20,297 nucleotides of DNA, from contig JAQUEZ010000099.1 in assembly GCA_028684915.1 (NCBI GenBank), positions 1-20,297 of the forward strand, given 5' to 3'. This stretch comes from Desulfobulbus sp. Lineage in GTDB: Bacteria > Desulfobacterota > Desulfobulbia > Desulfobulbales > Desulfobulbaceae. The notes under the pieces were generated by a model. It was not told the origin of the DNA, ran no database searches, and worked only from the letters and a program-made list of their open reading frames with translations. Below, one piece after another: positions 6,736 through 12,643 of the stretch; positions within the stretch are counted from its first letter, which is position 1, and every line of letters starts with the position of its first letter. The position numbers and the translations under genes are program-made.

Positions 6736-7131
6736 ATGAAATTGAGCGCTTTACACGGAGCCATCCTTGCGCTCTGTGGGGCCTGTCTCGCGGTATCACC
6801 GGTCTGGGCCGAAGGATACGGACCGGAGCAGGTGGTTATCCAATCAACGATCGATAAAGAAAAAGTTCCTCGTCCTGCGTATCTCGCCCATCACACCCAT
6901 CAATGGCTGGACTGTGACGGTTGCCATCACAGTAAAGGCCCAGACGGGAGAAAGGTGAACTGGGTTCCCGGTCAAAAAGTTGAGCGCTGTGCAACCTGCC
7001 ACAACACCACGACCAATATGCAGCAACGACTGGCCAAGGTGAAATTTGCCGGCCACAGACTGTGTATGGAATGTCATCTACAAAACGATAAGGATCTGGC
7101 CCGGTGCGGCGTTTGCCACAACAAAAAATAG
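6736..7131 (+). CDS. Periplasmic tetraheme cytochrome c (c3/c7-type)
   Basis: 131 residues from ATG 6736, with AAGGAG upstream; an earlier in-frame ATG at 6598 would lie before the promoter. The signal peptide spans residues 1-25 (ending SPVWA). The mature protein has four heme-attachment motifs: CDGCH (60-64), CATCH (85-89), CMECH (110-114) and CGVCH (124-128), and further His residues near the N terminus (AHHTH, 51-55) suited as axial ligands. The size and spacing fit small class III multiheme cytochromes that move electrons in the periplasm of sulfate reducers. It is followed 33 bp later by the C_GCAxxG_C_C protein, which also has a CMECH motif, so the two probably act as a redox pair. Expression is likely under Mo/W-responsive control. 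Confidence 0.88.
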   Translation: MKLSALHGAILALCGACLAVSPVWAEGYGPEQVVIQSTIDKEKVPRPAYLAHHTHQWLDCDGCHHSKGPDGRKVNWVPGQKVERCATCHNTTTNMQQRLAKVKFAGHRLCMECHLQNDKDLARCGVCHNKK

Positions 7132-7164
7132 GCAACTTTTCCCAAATCACCCAAAGGAACGAAC

Positions 7165-7950
7165 ATGCAGAGCGAACAAGAACAATCAAGTGCCATCTCA
7201 CGGCGACAGTGGATGATCGGTACCGGCGCCCTGGCCACCACTGCAGCCCTAACCCATCTGGGTGGATTGCTTCCCTCCGCTTATGCGATGGGCGGCAGCA
7301 ACGAAAAATGGCCCTGGCCCTATGAGAAACTGGATCCGACCACTACAGCAGAACTGGCCTACAAGGAATGGTATCGGGTGTTTTGCGGCTGCGCGGTTAT
7401 CAGCAGCGTCTTTACCCAACTACGGGAAAAGGTCGGCGAGCCCTACACCTCCTTCCCCATAGACGCCTTTGTCTTTCTCGAGGGTGGCGTAGCCAGTTGG
7501 GGAACGATTTGCGGTTCCAATGCTGGCGCCAACATTGTGGCTAATGTAATTATCGGCCCACGAATTGCCGGTGCCAATGAAGGGCATCTAATTGGTACCG
7601 ATATCATGCAATGGTACTGTGAATCGGCCCTTCCGGTATTTATGCCAAAAGATCCTCGAGTGCGAGAACCCATCCCTCGAACCATCAGCGAATCCCCGCT
7701 TTGCCATGTTTCAGTGGGAAAATGGATGGCGGTTGCCGACAAAGCAGTCGGCAGCCCGGAACGCAAGGATCGATGCGCCCGGGTAACCGCCAGCGTAGCC
7801 TATCATCTGGTCGAGTTACTTAACGCCTGGAAAGATGGTGATTACGAAGAAGAAGGTGATTGGGCCCCGATCTCGGATTACGGAATCAATGCCCAGCCCA
7901 ACTGTATGGAATGCCATGCCGGCGGTATACCTCAAGCCCCTCGAAAATAG
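7165..7950 (+). CDS. Tat-exported C_GCAxxG_C_C / split-Soret-like cytochrome protein
   Basis: 261 residues; AAGGA upstream of ATG 7165. The N terminus has a Tat signal (SRRQWM at 12-17, hydrophobic stretch, PSAYA at 37-41). The mature protein has the cysteine pattern of the C_GCAxxG_C_C family (Cys74 and Cys76 in FCGCAVIS, Cys116 in ICGSNAG, Cys152, Cys180, Cys204) and a single C-terminal heme motif CMECH at 247-251. This resembles split-Soret cytochrome c of Desulfovibrio, a heme protein with an extra iron centre; I recall that similarity but cannot verify it here. Tat export implies that a cofactor is inserted in the cytoplasm before transport, although heme is attached outside. It shares the Mo/W-type promoter with the tetraheme cytochrome. 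The reaction is unknown. Confidence 0.75.
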   Translation: MQSEQEQSSAISRRQWMIGTGALATTAALTHLGGLLPSAYAMGGSNEKWPWPYEKLDPTTTAELAYKEWYRVFCGCAVISSVFTQLREKVGEPYTSFPIDAFVFLEGGVASWGTICGSNAGANIVANVIIGPRIAGANEGHLIGTDIMQWYCESALPVFMPKDPRVREPIPRTISESPLCHVSVGKWMAVADKAVGSPERKDRCARVTASVAYHLVELLNAWKDGDYEEEGDWAPISDYGINAQPNCMECHAGGIPQAPRK

Positions 7951-8007
7951 AGCTAAAAAGTGGTGTGCCCCGCGCTTATGACGAGCACGACGCTCTTTCC
8001 CCAAACA

Positions 8008-8050
8008 CCCTCGCTCTCCCTCTGTCGCTGTAACAGAGGGAGAGCGAGGG
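8008..8050. terminator. Perfect 17-bp hairpin downstream of the cytochrome operon
   Basis: CCCTCGCTCTCCCTCTG (8008-8024) and its exact reverse complement (8034-8050) flank a 9-base loop. It lies between the cytochrome pair and the TunR-like gene. There is no T tract, so it may be a bidirectional or Rho-aided terminator or an mRNA-stabilising hairpin. Confidence 0.6.
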
Positions 8051-8117
8051 AACCTGTGGTTCATCAAAGCCGGCAACAAGCTTTCTCCTCTCAGCCTCCT
8101 CAGGAGATGAAACCATC

Positions 8118-9170
8118 ATGACAACCTCTCACGTTAACGTGACAAGTGCTCATCCTGGAACACCGGCAAGTACCGTAATTAATGCCGACTACCTAGACTC
8201 CCTGCAACTGATCCAACTGGAGTGGTCGTTTCGGCAGTGGGTTAAGATGACCAGTCGTTACGAAACCCGTCTGGCTCGACGGCGCGCCTTGATCGTCTTT
8301 CTCCTCATGCGTTATTCCGGGGCGACCCTTGAAGAGGTGCTTTCACTGAATCTTGAAAACGACCTCACCGAACGCGCAATCCTTATTCGCGACGTTGAGA
8401 AACCGCAACGTGTGGTCAGGAAAATTCCCCTGGTCGAACATATTGCCGATGAGATCCGGGAATCGTTGTTGAACCCGGACATTTATTTCGCACTCACCGA
8501 TGCGGATAAGCTCAAACCAACCGCTGTCCGCCATACGTTCTACCAACGCGCCGAGGCCTGTGGTTTCACTGAGACACTATGTAGTCCAGAGAAGATCCGT
8601 GTGGCCCGAGTGATGGAACTGCAGCGGGCAGGTGTTTCGCCGGCCAAAATCGAACAACTCTTGGGATGCGTTACATCCGCCAAGCATTCACCGCATTCCG
8701 GCACCCTGGATAACGGTTGTGCAACGCCGGTAAAACACATTTTCGAAAGAATCCGTGGAAGGAATAATTTTGCTGGAAAAATCGTGGAGTTGCAACGCGA
8801 CGCCTTCCAATCCCAGGTGGTTTTGTGTACCCAAGCCGGGCATCACATCACCGCCATTGTCAGCAACGACAGCGCGGATCGCTTGGTTCTCCAGCCCGGC
8901 AGCCTGATCACGGTTGAAGTAAAGCCGCATGCAATCAGCCTTCAGACGAACAGCACCTATGCAAGCAGCAGTATTGACAACTGTTTTGCCGGTGAAATTG
9001 TTGGCATTACCCGGGGCAGGGTTTCGTGGGAGTGCGTGGTGAACATCGGTGGAGGCACCGATGTGTACTCGCTTAACTCGGTGCATTATGCCGTCACCCT
9101 GGGCCTCAAGGTCGGCAAGAAAGTTTGGGCAACCTTCAACAGCTTTGCCGCCATTTTACGGGTCACATGA
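8118..9170 (+). CDS. TunR-like Mo/W-responsive regulator: dead integrase domain plus two TOBE domains
   Basis: 350 residues; AGGAGA upstream of ATG 8118. Residues about 30-190 follow the tyrosine-recombinase fold (RRRALIVFLLMRYSGATLEE, VRHTFYQRAEACG at 137-149, VMELQRAGVSPAKIEQLLG at 165-183). The catalytic set is broken: Thr70 stands where the first Arg should be, the His of HxxR is Thr135, LLGH has become LLGC, and no nucleophilic Tyr is visible. Two TOBE domains follow (about 215-276 and 288-350). This order is that of TunR, the tungstate-responsive repressor family described in sulfate-reducing bacteria, where an integrase-like domain binds DNA and TOBE domains bind the oxyanion. It should control Mo/W uptake genes here. 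A strong terminator ends its transcript. Confidence 0.85.
   Translation: MTTSHVNVTSAHPGTPASTVINADYLDSLQLIQLEWSFRQWVKMTSRYETRLARRRALIVFLLMRYSGATLEEVLSLNLENDLTERAILIRDVEKPQRVVRKIPLVEHIADEIRESLLNPDIYFALTDADKLKPTAVRHTFYQRAEACGFTETLCSPEKIRVARVMELQRAGVSPAKIEQLLGCVTSAKHSPHSGTLDNGCATPVKHIFERIRGRNNFAGKIVELQRDAFQSQVVLCTQAGHHITAIVSNDSADRLVLQPGSLITVEVKPHAISLQTNSTYASSSIDNCFAGEIVGITRGRVSWECVVNIGGGTDVYSLNSVHYAVTLGLKVGKKVWATFNSFAAILRVT
8129..8142. repeat. 14-bp perfect palindrome at the start of the TunR-like gene
   Basis: TCACGTTAACGTGA covers codons 4-9. Its halves TCACG/CGTGA resemble the half-sites I recall for TunR operators (GGTCACG...CGTGACC, with a longer spacer). Possible autoregulatory site, or chance. 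Confidence 0.35.
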
Positions 9171-9195
9171 AAACGGCAAACCTGCCGAGAAATGC

Positions 9196-9261
9196 TGGTT
9201 TGGTTGTAAGGTGCCAAACCAACGTACCCTCTACCACTGCACTTCGGTAGAGGGTTTTTTT
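9196..9261 (+). terminator. Rho-independent terminator after the TunR-like gene
   Basis: ACCCTCTACC (9226-9235) and GGTAGAGGGT (9246-9255) form a perfect 10-bp stem followed by seven T (9255-9261). A preceding hairpin, TGGTTTGG (9196-9203) with CCAAACCA (9214-9221), and a small CGGCA/TGCCG hairpin at 9174-9187 precede it in series. Confidence 0.9.
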
Positions 9262-9500
9262 ATTCTAACGTTACCTACCGCTGCTCTTTTCATTGAACCG
9301 ACTTCCACTCTACGGCCCCCGTCGTAACGGATTCAAAAATGAATCATTTCTGTTAAAATACGTCGAATAACCGACAAAGATGAACAATAAGAGTAGGCAT
9401 TAAACGGTGGGCAGCAAAATTGGGAAACTCCTATCCTATTGAAAGAGAAGAACAAACAATACCATTGCCACTAAAAAACGTTCTTTGGCATTACGATTGC

Positions 9501-9532
9501 TTGATCATCGTTATGTTATCGACTATATAACG
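9501..9532 (+). promoter_or_regulatory. Promoter with ModE-like operator (copy F)
   Basis: CGTTAT (9509-9514), 12 bases, ATAACG (9527-9532). Besides the arms, the inner bases also resemble the E. coli modA operator as I remember it. A promoter TTGATC (9501-9506), 17 bases, TATATA (9524-9529) is overlapped by the palindrome. It lies about 70 bp before the molybdopterin-binding-domain gene. The rest of the 340-bp gap after the terminator shows no gene. Confidence 0.65.
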
Positions 9533-9600
9533 GAAAAAATGAGGGTCTCATAAAACCCCTCTCAATAATGATGGAAGCATTGGAAAGCAAGGACCATTCA

Positions 9601-10086
9601 ATGAAAGATACCCAGACCTCGACAGAAAAAAACAATCAAAGTCAGGAAACACCCCTCACGATCATCGGCAGAGTGACCAAGCCGATGTCGTTTTCCCTGA
9701 ACGATCTGCAATCCATGGATTGCCTTGATACCGGTACCCTGCCCATGATCTGCGGTAGCGGCGAGCCCAAAGGCAAGATCGGTAACTGCAGAGGAGTCCT
9801 GCTGGCCGACCTGATCAACCAGGCAGAAGTATTGATTACAGCCCACAACGACACCAAGAAGATGTACGTGGTAACGGCATCCGACGACGGCTACAAGACG
9901 GTCTTCTCATGGCAAGAGATTTTCAATTCGGCCAACGGCGAAAGGATCGTCGTCATCCTTGAAAAGGATGGTCAACCGCTGCACCAGGGTTGCGGCGATG
10001 TGGATCTTATTTCGGCTAACGATCACCTCACCGGTCCTCGCTATGTGCGGCGCCTGAAGACAATCGAAATCATTATGGTCGAATAA
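9601..10086 (+). CDS. Small stand-alone SUOX-type molybdopterin-binding domain protein
   Basis: 161 residues from ATG 9601, supported by AAGGA seven bases upstream; an in-frame ATG at 9568 lacks a ribosome site. The body fits the oxidoreductase molybdopterin-binding domain (PF00174): LTIIGRVTKPMSFSLNDLQSM, then LPMICGSGEPKGKIGNCRGVLLADLI, where Cys in MICGSGEP is at the position of the Mo-ligating Cys, then YVVTASDDGYKTVFSW, then LISANDHLTGPRYVRRL near the end. There is no signal peptide, so it is cytoplasmic, and it lacks the dimerisation domain of sulfite oxidase. It could be a small Mo/W enzyme or a cofactor-binding protein. A promoter with an operator palindrome lies just upstream, suggesting control by Mo/W supply. 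Confidence 0.8.
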   Translation: MKDTQTSTEKNNQSQETPLTIIGRVTKPMSFSLNDLQSMDCLDTGTLPMICGSGEPKGKIGNCRGVLLADLINQAEVLITAHNDTKKMYVVTASDDGYKTVFSWQEIFNSANGERIVVILEKDGQPLHQGCGDVDLISANDHLTGPRYVRRLKTIEIIMVE

Positions 10087-10099
10087 TTTTTTTACCTCT

Positions 10100-10122
10100 C
10101 GTTATTCTTAATACGAACAACG
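10100..10122. promoter_or_regulatory. ModE-like operator, copy G (degenerate)
   Basis: CGTTAT (10100-10105), 11 bases, ACAACG (10117-10122); one mismatch in the second arm. It lies 14 bp after the molybdopterin-domain gene and about 230 bp before the FmdE-like gene, upstream of a second, perfect copy, as a tandem site. Confidence 0.45.
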
Positions 10123-10183
10123 TAGTGGTGCAATACAATTGCCCCGCATAACCCAAAGATCGACACGCAAGATCAGCCTTCTT

Positions 10184-10220
10184 CGCCTTTCGTTATTTTA
10201 AATATATATAACGAAAGGCG
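10184..10220. promoter_or_regulatory. ModE-like operator (copy H) inside a perfect 13-bp inverted repeat
   Basis: CGTTAT (10191-10196), 11 A/T bases, ATAACG (10208-10213). The symmetry extends outward to 13-bp perfect arms, CGCCTTTCGTTAT and ATAACGAAAGGCG. The spacer TATATA supplies possible -10 boxes. It stands 130 bp before the FmdE-like gene that opens the long metal-uptake run and is the best candidate control site for it. The 263-bp gap from 10087 holds no gene. Confidence 0.65.
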
Positions 10221-10349
10221 GCGAACTCGTAAAAAAAACCACAAGAACGATGTTAAGAGCTTTGTAACGTGCTGCCTTTGCGACCTGTAACTTCATGATT
10301 TTGGACTATTGACGAATCCAGCATGTTTGACGGAATCAAGGAGAACCCC

Positions 10350-10979
10350 ATGCTCAACCACACAGCGTTTGATCGGCATCTCCAGGCAGCGGTCGCCTTT
10401 CACGGACACCTTTGCCTGGGCCAAGTGATCGGAGTACGTCTGGCCATGCTCGGCCTAGAACTTGTGGGTATCACCGATCCTCTGGGGGCGGACCGGAAGA
10501 AACTCATCGTTTTTGTCGAGATCGACCGGTGTGCCGCCGACGCGATCATGACGGTCACCGGATCCAGAGTCGGTCGACGCAGCCTCAAGATTGTCGATTA
10601 CGGCAAGATAGCCGCGACTTTTGTCAACCTGGAAACCGGCGGAGCTTTTCGCATCTTCTCCCACCCAGATGCGCAGGATAAGGCCCTGGTCCTCTACCCG
10701 GAGTTGGACGAGAAAACCGCACAAATGCGGGCCTATCAGGAAATGGAGGACACCGAACTCTTTCAGGCCTTAGCGGTCCGGGTACCAATCAAGTGCGAAG
10801 ACATGCCTGGCCGCCCCACGCGCAAGGTCAGCTGCGAAATCTGCGGCGAGTTGGTGCTGGACCAAAGAGACGTTCAACATCATGGCCGCACTCTCTGCAG
10901 GGCCTGCGCCTCGGGAACGCCCTATTACACCCTGGACCACACCCACCCCGAACGATTTTCGGAGGCGGTGGCCCAATGA
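10350..10979 (+). CDS. FmdE-family protein with C-terminal zinc ribbon (module 1)
   Basis: 209 residues from ATG 10350, with AAGGAG upstream; an in-frame ATG at 10323 has none. Family motifs: FHGHLCLG at 17-24, IVFVEIDRCAADAIMTVTGS at 53-72, DYGKIAATF at 83-91, and a four-Cys ribbon CEIC (162-165) with CRAC (183-186). FmdE proteins take their name from a subunit that accompanies the molybdenum formylmethanofuran dehydrogenase of methanogens, and similar proteins occur in many anaerobes with unknown role; HGHLC and the downstream Cys residues likely bind metal. In many relatives the second motif is TGC; here it is TGS (Ser72), unlike its paralogue at 18465. It opens the methyltransferase/TonB run, behind two operator palindromes. 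Confidence 0.85.
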   Translation: MLNHTAFDRHLQAAVAFHGHLCLGQVIGVRLAMLGLELVGITDPLGADRKKLIVFVEIDRCAADAIMTVTGSRVGRRSLKIVDYGKIAATFVNLETGGAFRIFSHPDAQDKALVLYPELDEKTAQMRAYQEMEDTELFQALAVRVPIKCEDMPGRPTRKVSCEICGELVLDQRDVQHHGRTLCRACASGTPYYTLDHTHPERFSEAVAQ

Positions 10980-10991
10980 ATCCTTGTAACC

Positions 10992-11141
10992 GATCACGGT
11001 GGAACCTCAAAGGCACCGTTTATCAACGGTCCTGTAAGTGATTGCAGGGTGCCGGAGGTGCAAGGCATCGGCCTGTGCAGCGTACACCTGTACGTAAACA
11101 GGCCGATAACGCCGCAGATTCGCTGCCCCGTGATCACTTAC
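10992..11141 (+). ncRNA. Structured leader between the FmdE-like and methyltransferase genes (candidate cis-regulatory RNA)
   Basis: The gap contains nested perfect stems: GTAAGTGAT (11034-11042) with ATCACTTAC (11133-11141); inside it ATCGGCCTGT (11067-11076) with ACAGGCCGAT (11098-11107), capped by CGTAC (11081-11085) and GTACG (11090-11094). ACCGTT (11015-11020) pairs with AACGGT (11025-11030), and GCAG/CTGC form a small hairpin at 11114-11126. Two competing pairings exist: GATCACGG (10992-10999) with CCGTGATC (11128-11135), which excludes the outer stem, and GGCACC (11012-11017) with GGTGCC (11048-11053). This looks like a switching RNA, but it matches no riboswitch class I recognise. A remnant mobile palindrome is the alternative. 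Confidence 0.5.
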
Positions 11142-11166
11142 GAATCCTTCTTTTTCGGTGAACATC

Positions 11167-11976
11167 ATGCATCCCCTTGACTGGAACAACGCCTGGCAGG
11201 AAGCACGCAAAAAAAAACACCAGGACCGCAGTGACAACTCACATTGGAACAAAAGGGCCGCCTCCTTTGCGCAGAACGCGAGAAAAAGCAATTATGCTGA
11301 GGAGTTTCTCCATCTGCTCACGCCGCAGCCCCAATGGAGCGTACTTGATGTCGGTTGCGGGGCGGGCACCCTGGCCATTCCCCTCTCCCCTCTGGTGCGA
11401 CGGATCACCGCCATCGACTTTTCAGAGAACATGATTGCCCTGCTTAACGCCCAATGCGTGGAGAACGGCCTGGCGAACATCCACGCCAGTGTCACCGGCT
11501 GGGAAGACGACTGGGACAAGGCAGGCATCGGCGAACACGACGTAGCCATCGCCTCACGCTCTTTGGTGGTCGACGATCTGCGAACTGCCCTGGCAAAACT
11601 GAACAGCAAGACGCGTCACCGGGTTTATATTGCCTCGTTGGTCGGCGACGGCCCCTTTGACCGCCGTATTTTCGAGGCCATCGGCCGGAAGCTCGATCGC
11701 GGCCCGGATTACATCTACGTCTACAACCTGCTCCACCAGATGGGCATCCACGCCGAGGTACGGTTCGTGTTCAACGGCGGCGGCGACGCGGTCTACCGTG
11801 ACCTAGACGATGCAGTGGATAAATTCCACTGGATGCTCGACAACCTCAGCCATGAAGAAGAACTGCGCCTACGAAGCTATTTCGCGCGCAACCTCAACAA
11901 AACCAAAGGTGGCTGGGCACTTGCCTATCAGCACACCGTCCGCTGGGCGGTCATCTACTGGAACAAAGAACAATGA
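11167..11976 (+). CDS. Class I SAM-dependent methyltransferase (module 1, first)
   Basis: 269 residues from ATG 11167, with GGTGA close upstream; a GTG at 11158 in frame is possible. The SAM-binding motif I is VLDVGCGAG at 59-67, followed by the acidic end of strand 2 in ITAIDFSENMI at 80-90 (Asp84). A charged N-terminal region (HWNKRAASFA) precedes the Rossmann domain. The C-terminal half (IYVYNLLHQMGIHAEVRFV, FHWMLDNL, WALAYQHTVRWAVIYW) should set the substrate, which is unknown. Its stop overlaps the start of the next methyltransferase (ATGA), so the two are coupled. It is not closely similar to the other two methyltransferases here. It may modify a small molecule connected with the neighbouring metal uptake genes (inference). 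Confidence 0.85.
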   Translation: MHPLDWNNAWQEARKKKHQDRSDNSHWNKRAASFAQNARKSNYAEEFLHLLTPQPQWSVLDVGCGAGTLAIPLSPLVRRITAIDFSENMIALLNAQCVENGLANIHASVTGWEDDWDKAGIGEHDVAIASRSLVVDDLRTALAKLNSKTRHRVYIASLVGDGPFDRRIFEAIGRKLDRGPDYIYVYNLLHQMGIHAEVRFVFNGGGDAVYRDLDDAVDKFHWMLDNLSHEEELRLRSYFARNLNKTKGGWALAYQHTVRWAVIYWNKEQ

Positions 11977-12620
11977 AGATCAATGCACGCCAATTCGACA
12001 CCATCGCCCGATCCGTCTTTGCCCCGGTCTATCCCCTTATCGCCGACCAGATCATACACCATACCGGCATCACCAGCGGCTGTTGCTTGGAGATAGGTTG
12101 CGGTCCGGGCTATCTCGGCACCGCGTTGGCGCACAAAACCGATCTATACCTGCTATTTTTCGACAAATCTGAAGAGATGCTCGAACTCTGCGAGCGCACC
12201 ATTGATGAAAACGGATTGCGGGGCCGGGCCGGACTGCTGCCGGGCGACACTGGCTCCATCGCCTTGCCGGACGGCTCCGTGGATCTGATCATCAGTCGGG
12301 GTTCGATCTTCTTTTGGGACGATCTCCCCCAGGCATTTCGCGAAATACACCGGGTTCTGGCGCCGGGTGGCAAGACCTTTATTGGAGGGGGATTCGGCAG
12401 CGCGGCACTCAAAGAATCGATTCGCCGCCAAATGGCTGAGCGCAACCAGGGAAAAGATCAGTTTGGTCAGAAGATGCGGACAAACCTCGGCCCAGAGATG
12501 CGCCGCCGATTTGAGGACGTTCTTAAGGCCGCCGCAATCAGCGACTTCACTATCCTGCAGGATGAGGAGATCGGCCTGTGGATCGTGCTCGATAAAACCG
12601 CAACGACAAATCACTTGTAA
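11973..12620 (+). CDS. Class I SAM-dependent methyltransferase (module 1, second)
   Basis: 215 residues; ATG overlaps the preceding stop by four bases (ATGA). SAM motif I is CLEIGCGPGYLG at 38-49, with FFDKSEEMLELC as strand 2. The central stretch SRGSIFFWDDLPQAFREIHR, then VLAPGGKTFIGGGFG is strikingly like SRGSVPFWDDLPTAFAELHR, then VLRPGGQAYVGGGLG in the gene at 16943, so these two are paralogues and each accompanies a TonB receptor and an FmdE-like protein. The fold is that of small-molecule methyltransferases of the UbiE/Methyltransf_11 type. No membrane segment; cytoplasmic. The substrate is unknown; a metal ligand or ligand precursor is a possibility. Confidence 0.87.
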   Translation: MKINARQFDTIARSVFAPVYPLIADQIIHHTGITSGCCLEIGCGPGYLGTALAHKTDLYLLFFDKSEEMLELCERTIDENGLRGRAGLLPGDTGSIALPDGSVDLIISRGSIFFWDDLPQAFREIHRVLAPGGKTFIGGGFGSAALKESIRRQMAERNQGKDQFGQKMRTNLGPEMRRRFEDVLKAAAISDFTILQDEEIGLWIVLDKTATTNHL

Positions 12621-12643
12621 TCACGCACCAAAAGGAAGGAACA

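Noticed and set aside
8008..8050. CRISPR-like or mobile repeat
   Set aside because: Single perfect hairpin with no periodic repeats; better read as a terminator or stabilising hairpin.
8118..9170. Active phage integrase and attachment site
   Set aside because: Catalytic residues are lost, TOBE domains follow, and no att-like direct repeats were seen.
10980..11166. Known riboswitch (Moco, cobalamin, SAM or SAH) upstream of the methyltransferase
   Set aside because: None of the conserved cores I know was found, so no class is assigned; kept only as a candidate structured RNA.
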